Shown here piece by piece: positions 42,394 to 51,462 of a stretch of DNA of 64,000 nt (its first letter is position 1; every line of letters starts with the position of its first letter). Location: assembly GCA_002600635.1 (NCBI GenBank), contig CP021371.1, forward strand, positions 4,033,001-4,097,000, given 5' to 3'. The notes below the pieces were generated by a model. The model did not search any database. It was given only the letters and a program-made list of their open reading frames with translations, and had not been told where the DNA came from. This DNA comes from Rhizobium sp. ACO-34A. GTDB taxonomy: Bacteria; Pseudomonadota; Alphaproteobacteria; Rhizobiales; Rhizobiaceae. The translations under genes were made by a program, and so were the position numbers.

Positions 42394-43365
42394 ATGAAGA
42401 ACTCTCCGTCGATCGACGAGCGGCTTGAAATGCATCGCCGCATGATTGTTGTGCGGACGCTCGAGGAGCGACTTGGCGAACTGCATAAGGCCGGCAAGAC
42501 TCGTGGCCCGATCCATCGCTGTGACGGTCAGGAAGCTGTCGGTATCGGCGCAACCGCAATGCTGAGCGATGCGGACTTCATCACCAGCACCCATCGCGGC
42601 CACGCCCATTACATCGGCAAGGGACTGAAGGTTGAGGGTGTGACGGCCGAGATCCTGGGCCGGGAAACCGGATATTGCGGTGGCCGCGCAGGTCACATGC
42701 TGATCGGCGATCCGTCCAAGGGCATGATCGGCGGCAACGCCATCGTCGGAGCCAGCATTCCGGCGGCGGCCGGCATGGCCCTGTCGATCCAGGTACGCGG
42801 CGGCTCGGAAGTTGCGATGTGTTTCTTCGGCGACGGCGCGGCCCAGACCGGCATCTGCCATGAATCCATGAATATGGCCGGCCTCTGGCGCCTGCCAATG
42901 GTCTTCGTGCTGGAGCACAACCAGTTCGGCCTCACCGTGCATCACAGCGTCCAGTCGCCGGTGGAAAATCTCAGCATGCGCGGCGCCGGCTATGCCATTC
43001 CGAGCGAGATCGTCGATGGAAACGACGTGGTAGCCGTCTACCGGGCTGTCTCGGCTGCGGTTGAGCGAGCCCGGCGCGGTGAAGGACCGACGATCATCGA
43101 GGCGAAGACCTACCGCATCGAGGGCTTCTCCACCTCGGACATGGGGGGCTACCAGAAGGAGGAGGATCTGATCGCCTGGAAGGAACGCGATCCGATCAGG
43201 ATCAGCCAGTTATCTCTGCTCGAAGCCGTCGGAAAGGCCAAGCTCGACGAGATCGAGGCTGCGGCTGTCGCGGAAGTGGACAAGTCCGTCGAAGATGCGC
43301 TGGCGGCGCCTCTGCCGACCTTCTCCGTGTTCCAGCAAACCTCTCCCTACGCCAAGGCGGTGTGA
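42394..43365 (+). CDS. Thiamine-dependent dehydrogenase E1 component alpha subunit (AcoA/PdhA-like)
   Basis: 323 residues. The block THRGHAHYIGKGL, then GRAGHM, then GSEVAMCFFGDGAAQTG and LEHNQFGLTVH make up the thiamine diphosphate-binding pattern (GDG through N). Length matches acetoin or pyruvate dehydrogenase E1 alpha. It combines with the beta subunit to decarboxylate a 2-keto acid or cleave acetoin, passing the acyl group to the lipoyl protein at 44354. Preceded by the double palindrome at 42326-42347. Confidence 0.92.
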   Translation: MKNSPSIDERLEMHRRMIVVRTLEERLGELHKAGKTRGPIHRCDGQEAVGIGATAMLSDADFITSTHRGHAHYIGKGLKVEGVTAEILGRETGYCGGRAGHMLIGDPSKGMIGGNAIVGASIPAAAGMALSIQVRGGSEVAMCFFGDGAAQTGICHESMNMAGLWRLPMVFVLEHNQFGLTVHHSVQSPVENLSMRGAGYAIPSEIVDGNDVVAVYRAVSAAVERARRGEGPTIIEAKTYRIEGFSTSDMGGYQKEEDLIAWKERDPIRISQLSLLEAVGKAKLDEIEAAAVAEVDKSVEDALAAPLPTFSVFQQTSPYAKAV

Positions 43366-43366
43366 C

Positions 43367-44341
43367 ATGACCAAGATGCGATATGCCGAAGCTCTCAACC
43401 AGGCGCTGCGTGAAGAAATGCTGCGCGATCCGACCGTCTTCCTCTTCGGCGAAGACATTGGCCGTTACGGCGGCGTCTTCAAGGTAACACGCGGACTGAT
43501 GGAGGAATTCGGTCAGTCGCGGGTTCGCGATACCCCGATCTCCGAACAGGCTCTGGCGGCCATGGCGGTGACCGCATCGATGACCGGTACGCGCCCCGTT
43601 CTGGAGATCATGTATGCCGATTTCATGCCGCTCGTCCTCGATGCGCTGATCAATCAGGCATCGATCTACGAATATCTCTGGAAGGACGTCTCCATGCCCT
43701 TCGTTCTGCGCACGCAGGGCGGCGGCGGGGCTGGCGCGGGCGCACAGCATTCGAAGAGCCTCGATTCTCTGGTCGCCCATATTCCCGGCATCAAGGTCGT
43801 GGCGCCCGTGACCCCGGCAGACGCCAAGGGCTTGCTGAAATCGGCCATCCGCGACCGCCAGCCGGTCGTCTTCCTCGAACACAAGCTGCTTTACAATCTG
43901 CGTGACGATGTGCCGGATGGCGACGACGTGCTGGTCGAGATCGGCAAGGCCCGAAAGGTGACGGAAGGGCGTGACGTCTCGATCTTCGCAACGTCACGCA
44001 TGGTTCTCGAAAGCCAGAAAGCGGCGGAACTGCTGGAAAAGGACGGCATCTCGGCCGAGGTGATCGATCTGCGCAGCCTGCGGCCGCTGGATATCGAGAC
44101 CGTCACTCAATCCATCGCCCACACCCATAACGCCGTCGTCGTCAACGAAGGCTGGCGCTTCTGTGGTTACGCCGCGGAGCTGTCGGCGACCATCATGGAA
44201 CAGTGCTTCGACGACCTCGATGCTCCCGTGGCGCGCGTGACCCTGCCGGACATGCCGGTTCCCTATAGCGAACCGCTGGAAATGGCAGTTCTTCCGAACG
44301 CGGCGAAGATTGCCGACGCTGTACGCAGCACCCTGAAATAA
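43367..44341 (+). CDS. Thiamine-dependent dehydrogenase E1 component beta subunit (AcoB/PdhB-like)
   Basis: About 324 residues from ATG 43367, just after the alpha stop; the longer frame upstream is shadow coding. Landmarks: FLFGEDIGRYGGVFKVT, RVRDTPISEQALAAMA, and ESLVVVNEGW-like (here NAVVVNEGWRFCGYAAE). Forms the E1 heterotetramer with the alpha subunit. The downstream lipoyl-hydrolase gene completes an acetoin-type complex, though no E3 dihydrolipoyl dehydrogenase gene is in the window. Confidence 0.93.
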   Translation: MTKMRYAEALNQALREEMLRDPTVFLFGEDIGRYGGVFKVTRGLMEEFGQSRVRDTPISEQALAAMAVTASMTGTRPVLEIMYADFMPLVLDALINQASIYEYLWKDVSMPFVLRTQGGGGAGAGAQHSKSLDSLVAHIPGIKVVAPVTPADAKGLLKSAIRDRQPVVFLEHKLLYNLRDDVPDGDDVLVEIGKARKVTEGRDVSIFATSRMVLESQKAAELLEKDGISAEVIDLRSLRPLDIETVTQSIAHTHNAVVVNEGWRFCGYAAELSATIMEQCFDDLDAPVARVTLPDMPVPYSEPLEMAVLPNAAKIADAVRSTLK

Positions 44342-44353
44342 GGAGAACCGGTC

Positions 44354-45649
44354 GTGATCGACATTACCGTGGTGGGTGCCGGCGGCGAATACATGGAGTC
44401 CGTCGTCGTCGTCGAATGGCACAAGAATGTAGGCGATGCCGTTCGCAAGGGCGATCTCGTCGTCACCGTCGAGACGGCGAAAGCCGCGACGGAAATCGAG
44501 GCGTCCGCCGATGGCGTGCTGCGGGAAATCCGCGCTCCCGTGGGACAGGAGATCGATGTCGGCGGTGTTCTTGGCGTGATCGGCGATGCTGGCGAGGCCG
44601 TTGCGGCGACTGCAGATGAAGGGTCGGTGGCACCGGCATCCGCGGAGGCCGCCATGGTGGAAACGCCGGCTCCCTCGGTCGCCACCGATCGCCGGGGACG
44701 CATCGTCGCCTCGCCCCTTGCCCGACGTGTGGCCAGTGAACGCGGCATCGATCTTTCTTCCGTTCATGCCTCCAGCCCTTCGGGCCGTATCCGCTTGCGT
44801 GATCTCGATCATATTGCGCCGCAGGCTGCAAGCGCAGTGTCGACCGCACCTCCTGCCACCGCGGGCGCAGTACCGATCATCGACGCCGGCCTGAACATCG
44901 TCCGCCGCGGAACGGCAGGTGCCACGAAGATCGTCTTCCTGCATGGTTTCGGAAGCGACTCCTATTCCTGGCAGCCGCTTCTCGCCGCTCTTGGCGATGG
45001 ATACGAATTCTGGCTTGTCGATCTTCCAGCCCATGGTCGCTCTTCGCCTCCGACGGCCGATGTAACGGTGCATTCCATGGCACGTTCGGTGCTGGAAACG
45101 CTTTCCGCCGCCGGAGTGGGCGAGTTCCATCTGGTCGGGCATTCTCTCGGCGGCGCTGTCGCCATGGCGCTAGCGGCAGACGGCCGGGCAAGCGTGCAGT
45201 CTCTTACCCTCTTGGCGCCGGCCGGCCTTGGTCCCGAAATGGATGGCGACTTCATCTCGGGCTTTGCGCGCGCCAGCCGTTCGGAAAGCCTGGAGCCCTG
45301 GCTTCGCCGGCTGTTCGCCGATCCATCCAGGGTCACCACCGGCCTCGTACAGGCAACTATGCAGGCACGCTCCGACGGGGCACTGCGCGATGCGCAGGTC
45401 AAGCTCGCGCAGGATGTTTTCCCGGATGGCACGCAGGCGGCAGATCTTCGTGAAACGCTCAAGGTGCTGCAGATGCCGAAGAAGTTGATCTGGGGCGATC
45501 AGGACAGGATCGTGCCCAAGCGACATGCCCTTGGAACCGGCGGTCTCGCAGCGCTGCACTTCCTGCCGTCAGTGGGACACATGCCCCATGCCGAAGCGCC
45601 TGCCACCGTCGCAAGGCTGCTGCTTCAAAACATTCGTTGCGGTTGTTGA
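44354..45649 (+). CDS. E2-like fusion: lipoyl domain, E3-binding domain and alpha/beta hydrolase (AcoC-like)
   Basis: 431 residues from a GTG at 44354 with AGGAG 12 bases upstream. Lipoyl domain at 1-78 with the modifiable Lys43 in ETAKAATE (Asp replaced by Ala before the Lys). An E3-binding domain follows at about 113-153 (VASPLARRVASERGIDL). The rest is an alpha/beta hydrolase: FLHGFGSD, nucleophile Ser264 in GHSLGG, and late WGDQDRIVP and SVGHMPHAE. This is the layout of acetoin dehydrogenase AcoC rather than a standard E2 acyltransferase, so the complex probably handles acetoin or a similar compound. Confidence 0.9.
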   Translation: MIDITVVGAGGEYMESVVVVEWHKNVGDAVRKGDLVVTVETAKAATEIEASADGVLREIRAPVGQEIDVGGVLGVIGDAGEAVAATADEGSVAPASAEAAMVETPAPSVATDRRGRIVASPLARRVASERGIDLSSVHASSPSGRIRLRDLDHIAPQAASAVSTAPPATAGAVPIIDAGLNIVRRGTAGATKIVFLHGFGSDSYSWQPLLAALGDGYEFWLVDLPAHGRSSPPTADVTVHSMARSVLETLSAAGVGEFHLVGHSLGGAVAMALAADGRASVQSLTLLAPAGLGPEMDGDFISGFARASRSESLEPWLRRLFADPSRVTTGLVQATMQARSDGALRDAQVKLAQDVFPDGTQAADLRETLKVLQMPKKLIWGDQDRIVPKRHALGTGGLAALHFLPSVGHMPHAEAPATVARLLLQNIRCGC

Positions 45650-45660
45650 GGGAGGCGGCC

Positions 45661-46383
45661 ATGCGCGCCATCGTCACGGGAGCGACAGGGGGCATAGGGC
45701 GAGCGATCGTCGAAAAGCTTCTCGCAGAAAACATCCATGTCATCGCGACCGGCACCCGGGTTGAGGCGCTGGAGAAGCTTTCGGCGGAAACAGGCTGCGA
45801 AACGCGTGCGGTCGATATCTGCAAGCCAGATGCGGTCGAGGCCGTGCTCGGCGGGCTCGATGCCGATGTGCTGGTTCATGCCGCCGGAATTCTCGGCCCT
45901 CAGATGCCTATCCATGAAATGCCGCCGGATATGGTCGCGAGCATTCTCGACATCAACATTACGGGCACGATCAACCTCCTGCGCAGCGTGGTACCGGGAA
46001 TGCGGGCCGCCGATAAGGGGACGATCATCCTGCTCGGCTCTATCTGTGGAACGGTTCCGGGCACTGGCCCCGGCGTTTACAGCGCCAGCAAGGCCGCGCT
46101 TCAGGCGCTCGCCGCAAACCTGCGATATGAGCTTTACGGGAACGCCATTCGCGTGAGCGAGATCAGGCTCGGCCGGGTCCGCACCGGCATTCACAACCAG
46201 CTCGAAAGCGAAGATGAATTCTATGAAGGGTTCGAATGCGTTCTGCCCGAAAACGTCGCCGAGACGGTTTTTCATATCATCGACAGTCCGGCCTTCGTGG
46301 ATCTGTCGACCGTAGAGATGATGCCAACCCGTCAGGTGCCGGGCGGGGCCCGCTTCTCGACGGCGGTTTCAGAAAAATCGTGA
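45661..46383 (+). CDS. Short-chain dehydrogenase/reductase (second of a paralogous pair)
   Basis: About 240 residues; ATG 45661 has GGAGG at 45651-45655. Cofactor motif VTGATGGIG, HAAG at about residue 77, and catalytic YSASK. Shares GRVRTGIH, FECVLPENVAETVF and MMPTRQVPGG with the SDR at 39326, showing duplication. It may reduce the diol or acetoin substrate or product of the complex. Confidence 0.9.
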   Translation: MRAIVTGATGGIGRAIVEKLLAENIHVIATGTRVEALEKLSAETGCETRAVDICKPDAVEAVLGGLDADVLVHAAGILGPQMPIHEMPPDMVASILDINITGTINLLRSVVPGMRAADKGTIILLGSICGTVPGTGPGVYSASKAALQALAANLRYELYGNAIRVSEIRLGRVRTGIHNQLESEDEFYEGFECVLPENVAETVFHIIDSPAFVDLSTVEMMPTRQVPGGARFSTAVSEKS

Positions 46384-46420
46384 GCGGCCTGCGCGGCGGC
46401 GAAAATTCCAGGAGATTGTC

Positions 46421-47308
46421 ATGCCATCGATTTACTTCAAGCTCGCCGGCGAGGCCCACGAAATCGAGCTTTTCCCCGATCTTGCACCGCAGACCATAGG
46501 CAAGCTCGTGTCGAGCCTGCCCGCGAAGCTCGACATCCACTGCGCCAAGATCGCCGGCCAGCACATCTTCTGGCATGCCCCGATCGTTTCGGATATCGAG
46601 AAGGCACAGGATATCCTGACCCTGCCGGCCGGAACCTTTCTCTATTGGCCGGAGCGGCAGTTCCTTGAGCTGATCTATGGAGAACTGCAGGCCGAAAAGG
46701 CGCAGGTCTCCGTTCTCGGTCGGTTGACCGGTGATATCGCCTGGCTCAAGGCGTTCGGTCGCCACGTGGTTGAAAACCATGGACAGGGTGTGATCGAGGC
46801 AGAGTTACTGCCGGGTGAGGACCTTGAAGGTCTCGCTATTGCCCAGCCGGAGATTTCCGATCCGGGTCTTGCTGAACTGCGGGCAGCGCGCGAAGCGATG
46901 TGGACGGCTCCGCCGGAGGAATTCTTCGTTCTGATGCGCCGTGAGGGCATGATGCTTCCCTATGGCCCTCTGGCGATGGCTGAAGGCGAGTTCCGCAAGC
47001 TGCATGAACTGATCTGGCGACTGCGTGATAACCGGTACGGCGTGAGCACCGCGCAGCGCGGCGAAACCGCCGCCTTCCTGATCGACGCCTTCAACGCCCG
47101 TATAGACGGCTTCTGCGGCCTCCATGGCTGCGGCAAGGTACTGGAGCAAGCTGGAAAGCTGATGGCCAACCCCGCGACGGCTGAACAGGCCATCGAAGAA
47201 ACCGTGCTCTACACCGGCCGCGCCGCGGCATGGCTGGACGCCTATATTCCTTGGAACGCCCTGAACGAAACGACACTCACGTCCCTGTCTCGTCAAGGCG
47301 TGCGTTGA
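46421..47308 (+). CDS. DUF3830-like cyclophilin-fold protein with extra C-terminal domain
   Basis: 295 residues. The first 130 or so (ELFPDLAPQTIGKLVSSLP, then IHCAKIAGQHIFWHAP, then TLPAGTFLYWPERQFLELIYGE) match DUF3830, a small cyclophilin-like fold found beside amine and acid uptake operons. The remaining 160 residues are mostly helical (LRDNRYGVSTAQRGETAAFL, CGLHGCGKVLEQAGKLM) and I do not recognise them. Ends the plus-strand operon. Function unknown; may sense or process the substrate. Confidence 0.7.
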   Translation: MPSIYFKLAGEAHEIELFPDLAPQTIGKLVSSLPAKLDIHCAKIAGQHIFWHAPIVSDIEKAQDILTLPAGTFLYWPERQFLELIYGELQAEKAQVSVLGRLTGDIAWLKAFGRHVVENHGQGVIEAELLPGEDLEGLAIAQPEISDPGLAELRAAREAMWTAPPEEFFVLMRREGMMLPYGPLAMAEGEFRKLHELIWRLRDNRYGVSTAQRGETAAFLIDAFNARIDGFCGLHGCGKVLEQAGKLMANPATAEQAIEETVLYTGRAAAWLDAYIPWNALNETTLTSLSRQGVR

Positions 47309-47660
47309 CGCCCGAATTAGCGATATCGCCGGTCCCTGAAACACGACCAGCAACCCTCTTGGCGGCCGTACCTGCATAAATGTATACAGCTGCGCGCTAC
47401 TTCCACGCTTATCGCGCCATCGCGTTATAGGCTACAGGGCAGAACACCGTATCACCCTTCCTCAACGTCCGAGCTCGTACTTTCTGCTGCTTGCTTACCT
47501 AATACATGAGTGCCAAGCTGAATCAGCAATTTCACCTTGTGATTGAACGTTTGATCGGCGATCAACCATGAAATTGCAATGGACGGGACCAAGAGCTTGT
47601 CCAGACTTTTTACCCAATTCTGACCTATCAGTGGAGTGAACCCCTCGGGTGGAGTCGCCG
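47309..47660. other. 352-base gap with no convincing gene
   Basis: Between the DUF3830 gene and the gluconokinase remnant. Minus-strand frames stay open across 47452-47660 but the translation (for example LLVPSIAISWLIADQ) matches nothing I recognise and is joined to the broken gene. It probably represents the DNA that replaced the missing part of gntK. Confidence 0.5.
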
Positions 47661-47667
47661 TCGATAT

Positions 47668-47788
47668 AACTTGCATTGAGCCGGTTGGAGAGCATTGCGC
47701 CGACAGTGGACTTGCCGCAGCCGGCAACACCCATCAGCACGATGCGTCGGATCGTATCAGAGCGAAGCTGTGATGCCGCCGTCGACAT
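47668..47788 (-). pseudogene. gntK: Truncated gluconokinase (N-terminal remnant)
   Basis: On the minus strand, the stretch RRIVLMGVAGCGKSTVG continues to ASYIDGD, the exact N-terminal pattern of GntK/IdnK gluconokinases, including the P-loop. It then breaks into unrelated sequence after about 40 residues. The start overlaps the 3' end of the SDR gene at 47757. A normal GntK is about 160-175 residues, so most of the gene is lost. It indicates that the operon once included sugar-acid phosphorylation. Confidence 0.75.
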
Positions 47789-48512
47789 AGAGCACATGTC
47801 CATTCACAAAGGAGGAGGCATCAGACGCAAGGAAGATACAGGCTCCGGTAAGCTCTTCCACCTTGCCCCAGCGGCCGGCGGGAGTGCGCTTTTCCAGCCA
47901 GCCGGAAAATGTCGGATCAGCCACAAGGGCTGCATTCATCGGCGTATCGAAATAACCGGGGGCAATGGCATTGCATTGCAGTCCGTATTTTGCCCAGTCC
48001 GTCGCCATGCCCTTGGTCAGATTGCCAACGGCTCCCTTGGTCGCGGTATAGGGCGCGATCCCGGGACGGGCAAGGGCTGTCTGTACGCTGGCAATGTTGA
48101 TAATCTTGCCGGTACCACGCGAGATCATGTGGCGCGCGACCGCCTGGCCAACGTTGAAGACCGTGGCGATATTAGTCAGTAGCAACTGTTCAAAAGCATC
48201 GGCGGGAAAGTCTTCGAGCGGCATGCGATGCTGGATGCCGGCATTGTTGACGAGAATATCGATGGCGCCGATCTCATTCTCGAAGGCGTCGATCGCCCTG
48301 CGCACGGCCACATGATCCGTGGCGTCGAAGGGAAGTGCGTGTGCCGCTCCAATGTCCTTTGCCGCAGCCAATAGCCGGGCTTCATCACGGCCATTGAGAA
48401 CAATGTCGGCCCCTGCGCTGGCAAGGCCTCTGGCGAGGGCCAGGCCTATTCCCTGTGACGATCCAGTCACGAGGGCGCGCTTGCCCGTCAGGTCGAAGAG
48501 TTGCGTGCTCAC
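47757..48512 (-). CDS. SDR family oxidoreductase, gluconate 5-dehydrogenase (IdnO)-like
   Basis: About 251 residues from a GTG at 48512 with GGGAG upstream. Cofactor motif VTGSSQGIG, NNAG, catalytic YTATK, and C-terminal VDGGITASL. The block LFDLTGKRALVTG is characteristic of IdnO/gluconate 5-dehydrogenases. A gluconokinase remnant follows directly, as in idn and gnt operons. It probably interconverts a sugar acid and its keto form. Confidence 0.85.
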   Translation of the reverse strand: MSTQLFDLTGKRALVTGSSQGIGLALARGLASAGADIVLNGRDEARLLAAAKDIGAAHALPFDATDHVAVRRAIDAFENEIGAIDILVNNAGIQHRMPLEDFPADAFEQLLLTNIATVFNVGQAVARHMISRGTGKIINIASVQTALARPGIAPYTATKGAVGNLTKGMATDWAKYGLQCNAIAPGYFDTPMNAALVADPTFSGWLEKRTPAGRWGKVEELTGACIFLASDASSFVNGHVLYVDGGITASL

Positions 48513-48565
48513 ATTTTCTCCCGGGTCTTCTCGTGGCTGATAGCGTGGTGGTACAAAAGGGAAAT

Positions 48566-49633
48566 TCAATTGCACAGTTCAAGCAGACCGGCCGCACCGA
48601 TGGCTGGCAGATCGAGCGCCGGCAAGAGGTCATTCTCATCACGGAACATCCGCCCGTAAAGCGCCGAATAAATGGCGATACCGGCTTCATGAAGCGTCAT
48701 GTCGCAGCCGAACATCCGTCCAAGCGTCACCATCGGGACAAGGCCGAAAGGTACATCTTCCAAAACCCAGTTCGTCTGGGCCGTCTTCTGACCCCAGAAC
48801 GAGATACCCCTCCCCTCAATCACTCGCGTGGCCTCGTGAACCGGCAGCACAGGTACATTGTGGGTGAAGTGCCAATGTTCGCGCGCAGTACGGACCTCGA
48901 CGCCCAACGTTCTTGCAAGAGAAAGGCGTTCTGCATCCAGAGCGTCGATCAGCCTGGAAACGGATTCAGTGATATTGAGGTTGAAGTTCCATGTTTCGCC
49001 GTTTTCCATACGCGTGAAGTTGCACAGGCAGATGGCAAGATGGTTTTGCGGATTGACGTTGCTGACCGCGACCGCCAGCAAGCCGTCGCGCTCAAAAAAC
49101 CGATCGCCGAAGAGGCGTTTGCAAAGAGATAAGCCGTACCCGGCGTGACGTCGTGGAACTGTGGCCATATCGATACGCTGGCGGATCGTCATGACCTTGA
49201 ACTGCGCCTCACCACGTGGATTGCAGGTCGTGAGCGTCGTGCTCCAGGCGATTACCGGAATGTCGAGACCCCGTTTTGCGAGGCCTTTTTGCAGGTAGAG
49301 CGCGCCAAAGGAGCAGTGGGAGCTCACGATCACGCTCTGCTCCGGCCTGAGGAACGGAAGCACCGCGTCGAACGCGGCCTTGTGCTGGCTGCCCACCACT
49401 GCGACGATCACGACATCCACGTCATCGACAAGCGTCTTCGCATCGGCGGCAAGCGCAAACGTATATTGCCCTTCTATCTTGTCGGTAAAGGAGACGGTGT
49501 ATTCGCCATGGGACACGTCGACCCACCGGCCCGAAGGCGACCACAATAGCGGCAAGTCGCCGTGATCGGCCAGAAACGCGGCCATCGACAAGGCAATCGG
49601 CCCCGCACCGACAATTCCTACTCGTATCGTCAT
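48566..49633 (-). CDS. NAD/NADP octopine/nopaline dehydrogenase family protein
   Basis: About 355 residues; ATG 49633 has AGGAG nine bases upstream. N-terminal Rossmann motif VGIVGAGPIALSMAAFLADHG, then a helical C-terminal domain with LNITESVSRLIDALDAER and FWGQKTAQTNWVLEDVPFG, where a His in the NVPVLPVHEA region fits the octopine dehydrogenase fold. Enzymes of this fold make or cleave opine-type N-(carboxyalkyl) amino acids, or reduce keto acids. In an import operon, oxidative cleavage of an imported opine-like compound is a candidate role. Confidence 0.82.
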   Translation of the reverse strand: MTIRVGIVGAGPIALSMAAFLADHGDLPLLWSPSGRWVDVSHGEYTVSFTDKIEGQYTFALAADAKTLVDDVDVVIVAVVGSQHKAAFDAVLPFLRPEQSVIVSSHCSFGALYLQKGLAKRGLDIPVIAWSTTLTTCNPRGEAQFKVMTIRQRIDMATVPRRHAGYGLSLCKRLFGDRFFERDGLLAVAVSNVNPQNHLAICLCNFTRMENGETWNFNLNITESVSRLIDALDAERLSLARTLGVEVRTAREHWHFTHNVPVLPVHEATRVIEGRGISFWGQKTAQTNWVLEDVPFGLVPMVTLGRMFGCDMTLHEAGIAIYSALYGRMFRDENDLLPALDLPAIGAAGLLELCN

Positions 49634-49674
49634 GAAACTTAACTCCTGCAAATCATTCCGCGCGCGAAGGCGAC

Positions 49675-51462
49675 CTACTTACGACGCCGCCCGAGACCGA
49701 CCCAGATCTGGCTGCAGACGATCGGCACCGCGACGATGCAGATCATGATTGACGAGGCGGCTGCCAGCGTTGGCGACAGCCGGTAGAGAGCCTCCGCCCA
49801 GAGCTGCCTCGGCAAGGTGGGCATTGCCGGACTTGCAACGAAGAGCGATACGGACAGTTCATCGAACGACTGCACGAAGGCGAACAGGAAGGCGGCTGCC
49901 ATTCCCGCTTTCATCAGCGGCAGCGAAATCAGCCGGAAGGTCGCAAACCGTGTGGCACCTAGCGTCCAGGCAGCCTGATCGAGGCGTTCGTCATAGGTCC
50001 GCAGCGCCGCCATTGTCGTGATGACGACGTAAGGCAATGCGAAAATCGTATGCCCCAGCACCAGACCTGCAGAGGTCTGCAGAAGACCGATACGGCTATA
50101 CAGGTAGAACAGACCCACGCCGATGATGATCGACGGAAGTACGACTGGAATCAGGACCAGCATCAACAGGACGGATTTTCCGGGAATTCTCTGCTTGGCC
50201 AACGCATAGGCGGCGGGAATCCCGAGCGTCATGGCGAGAGTGGCCGTAAGCAGTCCAACAGCGACGGAGCGCAGAAGCGCCGCGCTCCAGGCCGGCGTGG
50301 TGAAAAATACCTCGTACCACTGCAAGGAGAAGCCCTTCGGCGGCCAGGAAAGGAACGTCGAAGCCGTAAAGGAAACAGGTAGCAGGATGAAGGCGGGCGC
50401 GGCAATGAAGGCGAAGACGGTGGCGCATACCGTCCAGAGAACCGGGCGTGACCGTTCATCCGAACTGCGCATCCGCGGTCCGCGTATTCTATCGAAAGCA
50501 TCGCCTATCGCGCCGAAGATATCACCGGCTGTCTCTGCCATGCGCATGCCTACCTTGCGAACGACTCGGCTGTTGCCGCCACCCATTCCGCCGGAGGCTT
50601 GGCTGTGATCGCCCGTCAGGGTGGAAAGCCCCAGAACCCGGTTAAAGACAGTAATCACCACCAGCGTAGCGACAAGCAGCACAACGCTGAGAGCACCTGC
50701 AAAGTTGAGGTCAAACACTTCTTCGATCTGCTGGATTATCAGCTGCGAGATCATGACGTCGCGCACGCCGCCGAGAAGTTGCGAAGCGACGAAAAAACCA
50801 AGCGAATTAACGAAGACGATCAGCCCGGCTGCCACTATGCCGGGAAGAGACAGCGGCAGGTATATCCGCCAGAAAACCTGCGCCCCACGCGCGCCGAGGG
50901 TGGCTGCAGCCCGAGAGAGATTGCCGTCGATCGATGACATGACCGGGAGCATCATCATTATGGCGATAGGTACCATGGCATGGACGGTTCCGATGAGCAC
51001 ACCGGCAAAGGTATTGATGAGGCGCAACGGACTGTCGATGAGACCCATTGAAAGCAGAAGGCTATTGAGAACACCCTGATTGCTCAGCATGAGTATCCAT
51101 GCCACCGCCCGTACGAGGAAAGACGTCCACAAAGGCAAGAGCACCCAGATCAGCAGGGCGGCTCGCGTCCCCGGCCGCACGATCGACAGCAGATAGGCGA
51201 CAGGATAACCGGCAAGGATACAGAAAACCGACGTGAGAGCGGCGATCTTGACCGAATTCAGCAACACCCGGACGTAGATCGAAGATTCGAACAGCCTTGC
51301 GAATTGCGTAAGGGTGAAATCCCCGTTCTTGTCCTGAATGCCGAGGACCAGGACCTGCAGGAGCGGATAGACGAGAAAGACCAGCAGGAAGATGACTGCG
51401 GGCAGCGCAGCAAACAGCCAGATACGGTTGGGACCAAGGGAGGGAAATACGCTACTCCGCAT
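49675..51462 (-). CDS. ABC transporter permease, fused two-domain (PotB-PotC/AfuB type)
   Basis: About 595 residues from ATG 51462, with GGGAGG just upstream. Two complete permease halves are joined: EAA loops AAATLGARGAQVFWRIYLPL (about residue 200) and AAWTLGATRFATFRLISLPL (about residue 505), separated by a polar linker of about 50 residues rich in Arg and Asp near 310-345. This fusion is known in FbpB/AfuB-like systems. It replaces the two separate permeases of the PotABCD layout. The start overlaps the ATPase stop by 11 bases. Confidence 0.9.
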   Translation of the reverse strand: MRSSVFPSLGPNRIWLFAALPAVIFLLVFLVYPLLQVLVLGIQDKNGDFTLTQFARLFESSIYVRVLLNSVKIAALTSVFCILAGYPVAYLLSIVRPGTRAALLIWVLLPLWTSFLVRAVAWILMLSNQGVLNSLLLSMGLIDSPLRLINTFAGVLIGTVHAMVPIAIMMMLPVMSSIDGNLSRAAATLGARGAQVFWRIYLPLSLPGIVAAGLIVFVNSLGFFVASQLLGGVRDVMISQLIIQQIEEVFDLNFAGALSVVLLVATLVVITVFNRVLGLSTLTGDHSQASGGMGGGNSRVVRKVGMRMAETAGDIFGAIGDAFDRIRGPRMRSSDERSRPVLWTVCATVFAFIAAPAFILLPVSFTASTFLSWPPKGFSLQWYEVFFTTPAWSAALLRSVAVGLLTATLAMTLGIPAAYALAKQRIPGKSVLLMLVLIPVVLPSIIIGVGLFYLYSRIGLLQTSAGLVLGHTIFALPYVVITTMAALRTYDERLDQAAWTLGATRFATFRLISLPLMKAGMAAAFLFAFVQSFDELSVSLFVASPAMPTLPRQLWAEALYRLSPTLAAASSIMICIVAVPIVCSQIWVGLGRRRK

